64,000 nucleotides of DNA from Alloboseaceae bacterium BT-24-1 (GCA_025846845.1 JAOYTL010000007.1:1-64000), one strand, 5' to 3'. Positions 42,476 through 51,783 are shown, counted from the stretch's first letter. Numbers and translations are program-made. The notes: generated from the sequence alone by a model not told the origin.

Positions 42476-42539
42476 GTTCGCCCTTACAAGGAATCCGAGG
42501 CCGCCCCACGCGGGACGACGTCTATGCTGCAGATAGAGA

Positions 42540-42572
42540 AAGGGCGCGTGGGCTCTTCGCCCGCGCGCCCTT
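42540..42572 (-). promoter_or_regulatory. Intercistronic stem-loop after binding-protein gene 2
   Basis: A 14-bp stem with one mismatch (AAGGGCGCGTGGGC / GCCCGCGCGCCCTT) and a 5-nt loop lies right after the binding-protein stop. It is in the same place as the stem-loop of module 1 but differs in sequence, which points to selected function. Confidence 0.7.
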
Positions 42573-42579
42573 CAGGCCC

Positions 42580-44169
42580 TCACTGCTCCTTGGTGGCGTA
42601 GTAGAGCAGCACCGAATTGTCGGCGCGCTGGGCGAGCTTCACCTTCTTCGAGACACCCCAGGCCAGGGCCTGCTGATGCAGCGGGATGTAGGAGAACTCG
42701 TCGACGGTCATCTTGTAGGCTTCGCCGATCATGGCGTTGCGCTTGGCGGTGTCCGACTCGACCAGGATCTTGTCGGTCAGCTCGTCGACCTTCTTGTTGC
42801 AGTAGTTGCCGAGGTTCGACTCGCCGCGCGAGGAGCCGGCGACATCGCGGCAGCCGAGGATGTCATAGAGGACGTTGTGGCTGTCGAAGGTGCCGGGAGT
42901 CCAGCCGAGCAGGTAGAACGAGGTCTTGTAGCCGCCGGGCTTCAGCACCTTGGCGAAGTACTGCGCCTTGGGCTGGGCGTTGAGGCTGACCTTGACGCCG
43001 ATGCGGGCGAGCATGCCGACCACGGCCTGGCAGATCTGGCCGTCATTGACGTAGCGATCGTTCGGGCAGTCCATGCCGAGCTCGAAGCCGTTCGGATAGC
43101 CGGCCTCGGCGAGCAGCTTCTTGGAGGCCTCGGCGTCGAACTTGGCGCGGGTGAAGCCGGCGGTCGGGAACAGCTCCGGCGCGATCATCAGCGGCGACGG
43201 CGTCGCGAGCCCGCGCATGACGCGGCTCTTGATCGTCTCGATGTCGATCGCCTGGTAGAAGGCCTGACGGACCTTGACGTCCTTGAAGGGGTTCTTGCCC
43301 TTGACGCTCGATTCGAGCAGCTCGTCGCGGGTCTGGTCGAAGCCGAGGAAGATCGTGCGCAGCTCCGGCCCGGTCAGCACCTGGGCGTTGCCCGCGGCGT
43401 TGACGCGCTGGATGTCCTGGATCGGAACCGGCTCGATCACGTCGACTTCGCCGGAGAGCAGCGCCGCGACGCGGGTGGCGTCCGAGGAGATCGGCGTGAA
43501 GATGATCTCCTTGATGTTGCCCTCGATCTTCTTCCAGTAGTTCTCGTTGAACTTGAAGACGGTCTTCACGCCCGGCTGATGGCTCTCGATCTTGTAGGGG
43601 CCGGTGCCGTTGGCGTTGAGCGAGGCATGGCTCGGGGTGGTCGCGGCCGCCGGGGTCGGGGCGACGGCGTTGTTCGCCTCCGCCCACTTCTTCGACATGA
43701 TGTACCAGGTGTCCCACTGCGCGTTCAGGATCGGATTCGGCGCGGTCAGGACGACGTCGACCGTGTGGTCGTCGACCTTGACGAACTTGGCACTGGTCGG
43801 GATGCGGGTGGTGAAGTTCGAGCCCGTGGCGCGGACGCGTTCGGCCGAGAAGAGCACGTCATCGGCGGTGAAGTCCGAGCCGTCATGGAACTTGACGCCC
43901 TTGCGCAGGGTGAAGCGCCACTTCAGGCCGTCCGGCGAGATTTCCCACTTCTCGGCGAGCGCCGGCTCGATCTTGAGGTCCTTGCCGCGCGCCGTCAGGC
44001 CTTCATAGGGATGGCCGAGATGGGCGTTCGTCGTGGTTTCGTTGACGGTATAGGGGTCGAGGGACTTGAGCTCGCCCTGGTTGGCGTATCGCAAGGTCTG
44101 GGCTTGCGCAGCCCCGCACATCAAGGCCAGGGCCGCTACGGCTGCCAGGCAATGGGTCTTGAACGACAT
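42580..44169 (-). CDS. Peptide ABC transporter substrate-binding protein, module 2
   Basis: The 529-residue SBP_bac_5 protein has a signal peptide (CLAAVAALALMCGAAQAQ) and motifs such as KWRFTLRKGVKFHDGSDF. The start ATG has GGAG nine bases upstream; an in-frame codon ten residues earlier is less likely. It is the first gene of the transport operon. The 236-bp gap upstream, before the ArgE-like gene, should hold the promoter, but no convincing box was seen. Its ligand may differ from that of module 1. Confidence 0.93.
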   Translation of the reverse strand: MSFKTHCLAAVAALALMCGAAQAQTLRYANQGELKSLDPYTVNETTTNAHLGHPYEGLTARGKDLKIEPALAEKWEISPDGLKWRFTLRKGVKFHDGSDFTADDVLFSAERVRATGSNFTTRIPTSAKFVKVDDHTVDVVLTAPNPILNAQWDTWYIMSKKWAEANNAVAPTPAAATTPSHASLNANGTGPYKIESHQPGVKTVFKFNENYWKKIEGNIKEIIFTPISSDATRVAALLSGEVDVIEPVPIQDIQRVNAAGNAQVLTGPELRTIFLGFDQTRDELLESSVKGKNPFKDVKVRQAFYQAIDIETIKSRVMRGLATPSPLMIAPELFPTAGFTRAKFDAEASKKLLAEAGYPNGFELGMDCPNDRYVNDGQICQAVVGMLARIGVKVSLNAQPKAQYFAKVLKPGGYKTSFYLLGWTPGTFDSHNVLYDILGCRDVAGSSRGESNLGNYCNKKVDELTDKILVESDTAKRNAMIGEAYKMTVDEFSYIPLHQQALAWGVSKKVKLAQRADNSVLLYYATKEQ

Positions 44170-44405
44170 GTGAGACTGCTCCCGATTGGTTGAAACCACT
44201 CCTCCCCAGGAGCGGTGCCGGCTGCCTGCTTATTTTGGCGGCACACCGACGAAGGCGGCAGATTAATGACGGTTCGAAGCCCGCGTCCAGTGCGTCCGAT
44301 CGACTTCGTTCCAGATCGAACTTTGTTGCGAATCTTACTAATGCGACGCACGAAGCTGCGAAGGGAGCGCCAAAGGCCCGCAATGAAGCGCCCCGCTTTT
44401 CGTGC

Positions 44406-45554
44406 TCAGCGGGCCAGCTCCGCGATCAGCGCGCGGACGAACGCCGTCCCCGCGTCGAGCTGGGCCACTGTGAGGAACTCGTCCGGCTGGTGCGCCTGGG
44501 CGATATCGCCGGGTCCGCAGACCACGGTCGACCAGCCGGCCGCCTGGAACAGGCCGCCCTCGGTGCCGTAGGCGACGACGTGGCTGGCATTGTCACCGGT
44601 GATGCGACGCGACAGCATCTCGGCGACGCCCTCCTTCTCCGGCGCCAGCGGCGGCGTCTGCGAGGTGATCTCCATGGTGATGCCGGTTTCGGGCGCGATC
44701 GCCTTCATCGGCGCTTCCAGCTCGGCGATCTTCGCCCGGTAGCGCGCGACATAGTCGGTATCGTCGCCGGGCATGACCCGGACCTCATGGCTGAAGCTGG
44801 CGTGCTCGGCGGTGATGTTGACCGCCGTGCCGCCGGCGACGACGCCGACATGCAGCGTCGAATAGGGCGGCTCGAACGGAATGCCGGGCTGCACCTTCGC
44901 CTTGTTCTCCTGCATGACGTCGTCATGCCAGGCGATCAGCTTGCCGGCGACCATCACGGCGGGCACGCCGATATCGACACGGCTCGAATGCACGGCGTGG
45001 CCGCGCACCGTCGTCTTCATGCGGGTACCGCCCTTGTGGCCGGTGACGACCTGCATCATCGAGGGCTCGCCGACGATCACCGCGGACGGCTTCAGCCCGG
45101 CCGACGCCATTGCGTCGATCATGATCGCAGCGCCGATGCAGCCGACCTCCTCGTCATAGGAGAGCGCGATGTGGAAAGGCCGCTTCAGCCCGGCCTCCAG
45201 CATCTCCGGCACCAGCGCCAGCGCGATCGCATCGAACCCCTTCATGTCGCAGCTGCCGCGGCCATAGAGCTTGCCGTCGCGCTCGGTCAGCGTCCACGGA
45301 TCGGAGCTCCAGTCCTGGCCCTCGACCGGCACGACGTCGGTATGGCCGGAGAGGACGACACCGCCGGCAGCCTGCGGCCCGACGGTCGCGTAGAGATTGG
45401 CCTTCTCGCGATCGGGGCTCGGCACGATCGTGCTCTCGACGCCATGCGCAGCGAGGTAATCGCGGCAGAAATGAATCAGATCGAGATTGCTGCGCCAGGA
45501 CTCGGTGTTGAACGACACCAGCTTGGCCAGCATCTCCTTGGGGGAATAACGCAC
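44406..45554 (-). CDS. argE: Acetylornithine deacetylase-like M20 peptidase
   Basis: The 382-residue zinc hydrolase has the ArgE/DapE pattern: GVVLSGHTDVVPVEGQDW (zinc His and catalytic Asp), LYGRGSCDMKGFDAIALAL (bridging Asp) and ALSYDEEVGCIGA (catalytic Glu-Glu). It would release acetate or another acyl group from ornithine-like amino acids. The start is GTG with GGAG ten bases upstream. It lies upstream of the peptide transporter on the same strand, so it may act on imported acyl amino acids or dipeptides. ArgE is the best name, but substrate specificity is not certain. Confidence 0.88.
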   Translation of the reverse strand: MRYSPKEMLAKLVSFNTESWRSNLDLIHFCRDYLAAHGVESTIVPSPDREKANLYATVGPQAAGGVVLSGHTDVVPVEGQDWSSDPWTLTERDGKLYGRGSCDMKGFDAIALALVPEMLEAGLKRPFHIALSYDEEVGCIGAAIMIDAMASAGLKPSAVIVGEPSMMQVVTGHKGGTRMKTTVRGHAVHSSRVDIGVPAVMVAGKLIAWHDDVMQENKAKVQPGIPFEPPYSTLHVGVVAGGTAVNITAEHASFSHEVRVMPGDDTDYVARYRAKIAELEAPMKAIAPETGITMEITSQTPPLAPEKEGVAEMLSRRITGDNASHVVAYGTEGGLFQAAGWSTVVCGPGDIAQAHQPDEFLTVAQLDAGTAFVRALIAELAR

Positions 45555-45705
45555 GGGTAAAAATCTCCGATGAACTGACCGACAGGCATGAACCGTGCCG
45601 CAGGCTACGCTGGCATTGCCTGTCGTCAATCGGTTCTCCGCGCTTGACCGGGCTGCGCCCGGCGCGCTCATGTGCCGGCCAAGCAAGCTTCTCCGTGAGT
45701 CCGCC

Positions 45706-46674
45706 ATGTCCTTCGACGTCACCCTCGCCGACATCCAGGCCGCCGCCACCCGCATCGCCGGCAAGGTCAGGCGCACCCCGACCTTCCTGAGCGCCGGCCT
45801 TACGGCGAGGCTCGGCGTCGAGACCGTGGTCAAGGTCGAGAGCCTGCAGCTCGCCGGCTCGTTCAAGGTCCGCGGCTGCTACAACAAGCTGCTCGGCCTT
45901 TCCGAAGCCGAAAGGGCGCGCGGCGTCGTCACCGTCTCCGGCGGCAACCATGCCATCGCCGTCTCGCTGGTCGCCAGCATGCTCGGTATCAAGGCACTGG
46001 TGCTGATGCCGAAGAACGTCGCCCCGCTCAACATCCGCCTGACGCAGGAAGCGGGCGGCGAGGTCGAGCTCTGCGAGGATGCGCTGGCCGCCTTCTCCAA
46101 GGCGGAGGAGTACGAGGGCAAGGGCATGACCCATGTCCATTCCTATGACGATCCCGCCATCATCGCCGGCCATGGCACGGTCGGCCTCGAGCTCGCGGCC
46201 GATGCCGGCGGGCGGATCGACCATGTCTTCATCTCGATCGGCGGCGGCGGCTTTTCGGCCGGCGTCGGCGCGGCACTGAAGGGACTCGACCCGGCGGTAC
46301 GCATCCATGGCGTCGAGACCGAGGGCGCCACCACGATGACGCAGGCGCTCGCAGCCGGAAAGCCGGTGCCGATCCGCCCGACCTCGATCGCCCGCACGCT
46401 CGGCGCTCCCTTCGCGACCGAACGGACGATGGCGGCGGCGCGGCAGTTCCTCGAGGAGATCATCGTCGTGTCCGATGCCGAGGCTGTGCGCGAGCTGGTC
46501 TGGGTGCTGCAGAACGGGCGCGTCCTGCTCGAGCCGGCCGCATCCTGCACCGTGGCTGCCGCAATGGCGCGCAAGGACCAGTTCAAGCCGGGCGAGCGCG
46601 TCGCGCTGGTGCTGTGCGGCTCGAACGTCGCGCTCGACGACATCGAGCGCTGGCGGCAGGAATTCGGGGTTTAG
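45706..46674 (+). CDS. Threonine dehydratase-like PLP enzyme (serine/threonine dehydratase family)
   Basis: The 322-residue fold-type II PLP enzyme has its Schiff-base Lys in LAGSFKVRGCYNKL and a phosphate-binding GGGGFSAGVGAALK. TVSGGNHAIAVSLVA contains the Asn that contacts the cofactor. It lacks the C-terminal ACT regulatory domain, so it is the catabolic type. It would deaminate threonine or serine to a keto acid. Related hydroxy-amino-acid lyases or racemases look alike. It is divergent from the ArgE-like gene, with a 151-bp shared promoter region. Confidence 0.88.
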   Translation: MSFDVTLADIQAAATRIAGKVRRTPTFLSAGLTARLGVETVVKVESLQLAGSFKVRGCYNKLLGLSEAERARGVVTVSGGNHAIAVSLVASMLGIKALVLMPKNVAPLNIRLTQEAGGEVELCEDALAAFSKAEEYEGKGMTHVHSYDDPAIIAGHGTVGLELAADAGGRIDHVFISIGGGGFSAGVGAALKGLDPAVRIHGVETEGATTMTQALAAGKPVPIRPTSIARTLGAPFATERTMAAARQFLEEIIVVSDAEAVRELVWVLQNGRVLLEPAASCTVAAAMARKDQFKPGERVALVLCGSNVALDDIERWRQEFGV

Positions 46675-46727
46675 ATCGCTCAAAAGGGCGCGCCGACGAT
46701 CGGCACGCCCTCCGCATTCAGGTTTGG

Positions 46728-47339
46728 CTATGGAATGACGCTGCCGCGAGCCCGTCCACCCGCAACGCGGCACGAGCAGCCAGCGCCGAGATCGGCCGGA
46801 TTGATCAGCTGACAGGTGCGGACAGGCGTCTGGCAGTAGTTGCCGATGCCTGAAGAGGCCGGAGCCGCATAGTAGGGCTCGGCATAGTATCGCCGGGGGT
46901 AATAGGGGGGCGGCTCTTCATAATAGGGCGTGCCGTAATAATAGGGATACGCCGCAGCGCCCCCGAGGATCGCGCCGGCAGCCAAGCCTCCGGCACCCCA
47001 GCCCCAGCCACCGCCATAATAGCCGCGCCGCCCATAATAGCCGCCGCCATACCAGCGATTGGGCCGGTAGCCCCAGCCCGCGCCGCCGCGATTGAAGCCA
47101 CCGCGATAGCCATAGCCTCCGCCGAGGCCGACACGAGAGCCGCCAAAACCTCCGCCAAGTCCGACGCGGTTGCCGCCGCGGAAGCCTCCGCCGGACAGCG
47201 CCCCTCCTCCACTGAGGGCGCCGCCCGCACGGACACCGCCACCAGGGAAGGCGCTGCCACTGATCTGCGCCGAGACGTCATTGGCGGCGAAAGCCAGCAG
47301 GGGAACAACAGAAGCGGCGAGAACGATCAGGCGGCGCAT
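46728..47339 (-). CDS. Gly/Tyr-rich secreted protein
   Basis: The 203-residue protein has a signal peptide (LIVLAASVVPLLAFAANDVSA) and then a low-complexity mature part. Repeats such as GLGGGFGGSRVGLGGGYGYR and many Tyr-Gly and Arg residues fill residues 30-130. A Tyr/Pro-rich stretch follows. The end holds four Cys (CQTPVRTC, then CSC) that could form disulfides. No enzymatic domain is visible. It may be an envelope or extracellular matrix protein; this is inferred from composition only. It is convergent with the dehydratase-like gene. Confidence 0.75.
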   Translation of the reverse strand: MRRLIVLAASVVPLLAFAANDVSAQISGSAFPGGGVRAGGALSGGGALSGGGFRGGNRVGLGGGFGGSRVGLGGGYGYRGGFNRGGAGWGYRPNRWYGGGYYGRRGYYGGGWGWGAGGLAAGAILGGAAAYPYYYGTPYYEEPPPYYPRRYYAEPYYAAPASSGIGNYCQTPVRTCQLINPADLGAGCSCRVAGGRARGSVIP

Positions 47340-47422
47340 GGCGGCCTCCCATTCGAGAAAGGATCGTCAAGCATCAACGCGCGGACACTTTGGCTGTTCC
47401 AAGGCGGCCGCCGCTGCAGAGA

Positions 47423-48319
47423 TCAAGCCTCGGCTGCGAGCATTCGCTTGATCTCGGTCAGGAAGCGCTCGCTCGCCGGCGGCAGGGTCCGCCCGCGACG
47501 CTTCACCACCGCAATCGGGCGGACGAAGCCGTCGCCCTCGATCGGCTGCGAGCGCAGGCTGCGCTCGGCCCGGACCTCCATGGCCGCCCCCGGCAGGATG
47601 GCGACGCCCAAGCCGGCGCGTACCATGCCGACGGCACTCGACATGTAAGTCACCTCGGCGCCGACGAGCGGCACCGTGCCGGTTTCGGCGAAGGCCCGAT
47701 CGACCACCTGCCGGACGCTGGTCGCAGCATCCATGAGCACGAGCGGATGCCGTGCCAGATCGGCGATCCCGATCTTTGTCAGGCGGGCAAGCGGGTGGTC
47801 TTTCGGATAGACCGCGTGCATCCGGTCGCTACCACGCAGCAGGATTTCGAGGTCGGCATTCGAGACCGCGCCGCCTGTCAGGCCGAGATCGGCCTCGCCG
47901 CTGGCGACCAGCTCGGCGACGCCGCTCGCGATCACGTCGCGGACGATGAAGCCGACGCCCGGATGGCTCGTGCGAAAATCGGCGATGACCTCCGGCAGCA
48001 TGCCCGAGGCGAAGGACGGCAGCACGGCGAGCCTGACGATGCCGCGCTGCATGGTCGAGAGCTGGCGCGTCTCGGCGAGCACGCCGTCGAGGTCGCGCAG
48101 GATGCGGCCGAGCGTCGGCAACAGCTCGGCGCCGTTGCGGGTCAGTGCCACCACGCGAGTGTTGCGATCGAACAGGCGCACGCCCAGCGCCTCTTCGAGC
48201 TTCCGAATCTGAACGGTGAGTGCCGGCTGCGACAGGTTCAGGCTCGCAGCCGCGCGGGTGAAGCTGCCGCTATGGGCGATCGTCACGAAGGCTCGCAGTT
48301 GCCCGACATCGAGATTCAT
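47423..48319 (-). CDS. LysR-family transcriptional regulator
   Basis: The 298-residue regulator has an N-terminal winged HTH (FVTIAHSGSFTRAAASLNLS, QPALTVQIRKLEEALGVRLF) and a C-terminal substrate-binding-like effector domain. It is divergent from the AtuA-type operon, the classical arrangement for a LysR activator of its neighbour. The shared 83-bp gap holds two short palindromes. The inducer is unknown, presumably the substrate of the adjacent pathway. Confidence 0.94.
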   Translation of the reverse strand: MNLDVGQLRAFVTIAHSGSFTRAAASLNLSQPALTVQIRKLEEALGVRLFDRNTRVVALTRNGAELLPTLGRILRDLDGVLAETRQLSTMQRGIVRLAVLPSFASGMLPEVIADFRTSHPGVGFIVRDVIASGVAELVASGEADLGLTGGAVSNADLEILLRGSDRMHAVYPKDHPLARLTKIGIADLARHPLVLMDAATSVRQVVDRAFAETGTVPLVGAEVTYMSSAVGMVRAGLGVAILPGAAMEVRAERSLRSQPIEGDGFVRPIAVVKRRGRTLPPASERFLTEIKRMLAAEA

Positions 48320-48325
48320 AATCTT

Positions 48326-48367
48326 TATCTATTACTGATATCCAATAATTTCAATTGTTTAATCAAT
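48326..48367. promoter_or_regulatory. LysR/AtuA divergent control region with two palindromes
   Basis: TATC-N7-GATA (48326-48340) fits the T-N11-A half-site rule of LysR proteins, and ATTG-N6-CAAT (48354-48367) is a second AT-rich palindrome. Both lie between the divergent starts, where a LysR regulator would bind. Confidence 0.5.
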
Positions 48368-48402
48368 GAGAGCCTGCGCCTGATATCCGGACGGGAGGAC
48401 GC

Positions 48403-49746
48403 ATGAAAACGGTGCGGATCGGAGCAGGCGCTGGTTATGCGGGCGACAGGATCGAGCCAGCGCTCGAACTCGCCCAGAAAGGCGCGCTCGACTACCTCGT
48501 CTTCGAATGCCTGGCCGAGCGCACGATCGCCCTGGCCCAGCAGGCGCGCCGCAAGAACCCGGCTGGTGGCTTCGACCCCTTGCTCGGCGAACGGCTCAGG
48601 GCCGTTCTGGCACCCTGCCGGCGCGCCGGCACGCGCATCGTGACCAATATGGGCGCAGCCAATCCGCTGGCCGCCGCCGAACAGGCGGCCAACATCGCCC
48701 GCGAGCTCGGCTTCCCCGGCCTCAGGATCGCCGCCATGACCGGCGACGACGTGCTCACACAGGTCACGGGCAACGAATGCCTGATCGAGGAGAGCGGCGC
48801 ACCCGTCTCCTCGCTAGGCGGGACGCTGGTCTCCGCCAACGCCTATATCGGCGCAGAGGCGATCGCCGCGGCCTTGGCCGAGGGCGCCGACATCGTCATC
48901 ACCGGCCGCGCCGCCGACCCCTCGCTCTTCGTCGGACCGCTCGTCCATGAGTTCGGCTGGGCCTTCGACGACTGGCACCGGCTCGGCCAGGCGACGCTGA
49001 TCGGTCATCTGCTCGAATGCGCCGGCCAGGTGACCGGCGGCTATTTCGCCGATCCCGGCTTCAAGGATGTCGCCGGCCTCGCACGCCTCGGCTTCCCGAT
49101 CGGCGAGGCCTCGGAAGACGGCAGCGTCGTCGTCACCAAGGTCGAGGGCTCGGGCGGCCAGGTCACGCCGGCGACCTGCAAGGAGCAGATCCTCTACGAG
49201 CTGCACGACCCGGCCCGTTATCTGACGCCCGACGTCACCGCCGATTTCTCGCAGGTTCGCGTCACGCAGATCGGGCCGGACCGGGTACGCATCGAGGGCG
49301 CAAGCGGCCGGCAGCGACCGGAGCAGCTCAAGGTCTCGCTCGGCCTCGCTGAAGGCTTCACCGGCGAAGGCCAGATCTCCTATGCCGGCCCGGGTGCAAG
49401 AGCGCGCGGCGAACTCGCGCTCCAGATCGTGCGCGAGCGGCTGGCGTTGACCGGCGTCGCCGCCAGCGAGCTGCGCTTCGACCTGATCGGCCTGAATGCC
49501 CTGCATGGCGAGGCGCTCTCGGCCCGCAGTGGCCAGGAGCCCTATGAGGTCCGGGCCCGCGTCGCCGGCCGCACCGCAAACCGAGCCGAAGCCGAGCGCA
49601 TCGGCCGCGAGGTCGAGACGCTCTATACCAATGGCCCGGCCGGTGGCGGCGGTGTCACCACCTCGGTGCGCGAGGTGCTCGGCGTGCTCTCAACCTATCT
49701 GCCGCGCGAGCAGGTCGTTCCCGCCGTGCATATTCTGGAGAGCTGA
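48403..49746 (+). CDS. AtuA-family protein (DUF1446)
   Basis: The 447-residue protein matches the acyclic-terpene-utilisation AtuA / DUF1446 family: VRIGAGAGYAGDRIEPALEL at the start, LDYLVFECLAERTIALAQ, and DIVITGRAADPSLFVGPLVH in the middle. The biochemical role of the family is not established; in Pseudomonas it belongs to citronellol/geraniol breakdown. Here there is no carboxylase (AtuC/AtuF) next to it, so a terpene pathway should not be assumed. A short partner gene follows after one base, and a Bug-type binding protein after that. Confidence 0.85.
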   Translation: MKTVRIGAGAGYAGDRIEPALELAQKGALDYLVFECLAERTIALAQQARRKNPAGGFDPLLGERLRAVLAPCRRAGTRIVTNMGAANPLAAAEQAANIARELGFPGLRIAAMTGDDVLTQVTGNECLIEESGAPVSSLGGTLVSANAYIGAEAIAAALAEGADIVITGRAADPSLFVGPLVHEFGWAFDDWHRLGQATLIGHLLECAGQVTGGYFADPGFKDVAGLARLGFPIGEASEDGSVVVTKVEGSGGQVTPATCKEQILYELHDPARYLTPDVTADFSQVRVTQIGPDRVRIEGASGRQRPEQLKVSLGLAEGFTGEGQISYAGPGARARGELALQIVRERLALTGVAASELRFDLIGLNALHGEALSARSGQEPYEVRARVAGRTANRAEAERIGREVETLYTNGPAGGGGVTTSVREVLGVLSTYLPREQVVPAVHILES

Positions 49747-49747
49747 G

Positions 49748-50071
49748 ATGAAGCTGCGCCAGATCGCCCATGCCCGTACCGGGGACAAGGGCAACACCTC
49801 CAGCATCGCCCTGATCGCCTTCGATCCCGCCGATTATCCGCGGCTGGCGCGCGAAGTCACGGCCGAGCGCGTCGGCGCGCATTTCGGCGCGCTCGTCGCC
49901 GGCGAGATCACCCGCTACGAGGTGCCGAGCCTGGGTGCGCTCAACTTCGTCATGCGCCAGGCGCTCGGCGGCGGTGTCACCCGCTCCCTCATCCTCGATA
50001 CCCACGGCAAGAGCCTGAGCTCGGCCCTGCTCGATCTCGATCTTCCCGACCTCGACCTGCCCGACGACTGA
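49748..50071 (+). CDS. Small AtuA-associated protein
   Basis: The 107-residue protein begins MKLRQIAHARTGDKGNTSSI and ends with a repeated LDLPDLDLPDD tail. In some organisms this domain is fused to the C terminus of AtuA; here it is separate, starting one base after the AtuA stop. The two presumably form a complex. No catalytic residues can be named. Confidence 0.8.
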   Translation: MKLRQIAHARTGDKGNTSSIALIAFDPADYPRLAREVTAERVGAHFGALVAGEITRYEVPSLGALNFVMRQALGGGVTRSLILDTHGKSLSSALLDLDLPDLDLPDD

Positions 50072-50117
50072 AGACACCGCGCGAAGCGGGTGATGATCCA
50101 CGACAATGGAGGAGACG

Positions 50118-51089
50118 ATGATGAAGACGAGGCGTTGGCTGCTCTCGACTGCGGCCATGATTGCGACCGGACTGGTGCTGCCGGCAGCCGCGCAGGACTT
50201 CCCGGTTAAGAACATCCGGTTCGTGGTGCCCTTCGCCGCCGGCAGCGCGACCGACGCGCTGGCGCGCATCCTCGGCGAGCATTTGTCGAGGAGCCTCGGC
50301 AAGCCAGTCGTGATCGAGAACCTGCCCGGCGCCAGCGGCATCATCGCCGCGCAAAACGTCGTGCGGGCCGATCCCGACGGCCACACCCTGCTGATCACGA
50401 CCAACACCACGCATGGCGCCAATCAGAGCCTGCTCAAGAACGTGCCCTATGACGCGGTCAAGGATTTCGAGCCGGTCGGCAAGCTCGGCACGATCACCCT
50501 GGCGCTCGCGACCCACCAGTCCGTGCCGGCGAAGACGGTGCGGGAGCTCATCGCTTACGCCAAGGCCAACCCCGGCAAGCTCACCTTCGGCGCCGGCTCG
50601 AGCTCGTCGCGCATCGCCGGCGAGATGCTGAAATCGCTCGCCGGGCTGGACCTCACCTATGTGCCCTATCGCAGCAACCCGCAGGCGATCACCGACTTAC
50701 TCGGCGGCCAGATCTCGATCGTCTTCGCCGACATCTCGACGACGCTGCCGCAGATCAAGGCGGACAAGGTCAACGGGCTCGCCGTCTCGACCGGCAAGCG
50801 CAGCCCGCTCGCGCCTGACCTGCCGACCATGGCGGAAGCCGGGGTCGCCGGCTACGACCTCGCCGCCTGGTTCGCCGCCTTCGCCCCAGCGAAGACGCCG
50901 CGTCCTGTCATCGAAAAGCTGAACCAGGCCTTCGTCGCTGCACTCAACGACAAGGCGACGCAGGAGCGGCTGCTCGCCGCCGGCATCGAACCGGAAACGA
51001 GCACGCCGGACGAGCTCAAGGCCTTCGTGCCGGTCGAGATCAAAAAATGGGCCGACATCGTCAAGGCAGCCGGCATCCAGCCGGAGTGA
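50118..51089 (+). CDS. Bug-family periplasmic binding protein (tripartite tricarboxylate transporter type)
   Basis: The 323-residue protein has a signal peptide (LLSTAAMIATGLVLPAAAQ) and the Bug signature IRFVVPFAAGSATDALARIL near the mature N terminus. LTYVPYRSNPQAITDLLGGQ is also typical. Bug proteins bind carboxylates and often outnumber their TctA/TctB membrane partners, which are not in this window. The ATG with GGAGGAG upstream is chosen over one four codons earlier. As third gene behind AtuA it may deliver the substrate of that pathway. Confidence 0.9.
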   Translation: MMKTRRWLLSTAAMIATGLVLPAAAQDFPVKNIRFVVPFAAGSATDALARILGEHLSRSLGKPVVIENLPGASGIIAAQNVVRADPDGHTLLITTNTTHGANQSLLKNVPYDAVKDFEPVGKLGTITLALATHQSVPAKTVRELIAYAKANPGKLTFGAGSSSSRIAGEMLKSLAGLDLTYVPYRSNPQAITDLLGGQISIVFADISTTLPQIKADKVNGLAVSTGKRSPLAPDLPTMAEAGVAGYDLAAWFAAFAPAKTPRPVIEKLNQAFVAALNDKATQERLLAAGIEPETSTPDELKAFVPVEIKKWADIVKAAGIQPE

Positions 51090-51161
51090 GCCGCCGAACG
51101 AACACCGAAGCCGGCGTCGGCCTCCGCCGGCTCCGGCTGCGCGAGATGGAGCTCCGCCTCG

Positions 51162-51431
51162 TCACTGCAGCCTGAATTCGCCGGAGATCGCCCGCAGGTC
51201 CGCCGGGCCGATCAGGCCGCTATGGCTCACGGTGACGCGGAAGAGCCTGCCTTCGAGCGACCTCTGCCAGAAGGCGAGGAAGCGCTTCAATTCCGGGAAG
51301 GACGGCGCCAGATCGTAATCCTGCCAGATATATTCCTGCAGGATCGAGGGATGGTCCGGCAGGCGGTAGAGGATGTCGGCGGTGGTCAGACCATAGCCGG
51401 CGAGCTGGCGCGCGAAGTCGGACGAGGCCAT
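51162..51431 (-). CDS. usg: Usg family protein
   Basis: The 89-residue protein has the conserved Usg sequence: QLAGYGLTTADILYRLPDHP, LQEYIWQDYDLAPSFPELKR and FWQRSLEGRLFRV. The family is widespread in alphaproteobacteria and has no known function. GGAG lies six bases before the chosen ATG. It is convergent with the Bug-type gene and divergent from groEL. Confidence 0.9.
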   Translation of the reverse strand: MASSDFARQLAGYGLTTADILYRLPDHPSILQEYIWQDYDLAPSFPELKRFLAFWQRSLEGRLFRVTVSHSGLIGPADLRAISGEFRLQ

Positions 51432-51783
51432 TTTCTGCTCCGTGACTGCTGGCGAAAGATCGCGGCGCCAAGTCAACGGCCCGGCAACTAAAAAATTGCC
51501 GTTTCACAATATTTCCAGTATCTTAGCACTAAATCGAGGTGGGCGCCACCTATCTCTCGGGCGCAAGGGCGGCATAGGCTGTATCTTCCAGGGTACAGCG
51601 CCCGGGTGGCATACCCATCTCACCGCGGGCCGAGCGGCCCCCGTCGGATATGCGAACCGCAAGGAACCGGGGGAAAGCCTAAGGACATCACCATCATCCC
51701 GACATCACCAGGCACGAAGATCGCCGCACCGGCATCCTGACCGAGTGCCGCGCCATTTCATCCCCGACCAGGAGGATCGGATC
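51432..51783 (+). other. Long leader/promoter region of groEL with several hairpins
   Basis: This 352-bp gap holds no supported gene. Hairpins can be drawn at GGCTGTA-N9-GTACAGC (about 51572-51597), GGGT-N5-ACCC and GGGCC-N4-GGCCC (about 51635-51650). A lone TTAGCACT at 51523 is only half of a CIRCE element. GGAGG lies nine bases before the groEL ATG. The structure looks more than random, but I cannot assign a known riboswitch or thermosensor. Confidence 0.4.

Noticed and set aside
51523..51530. CIRCE (HrcA) operator upstream of groEL
   Set aside because: Only the half-site TTAGCACT is present; the mate GAGTGCTAA with 9-bp spacing is missing.
51442..51783. N-terminal extension that would make a 658-residue GroEL
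   Set aside because: No homology in the extension, and GGAGG plus MAAKELRFSSEARDKML mark the normal GroEL start at 51784.
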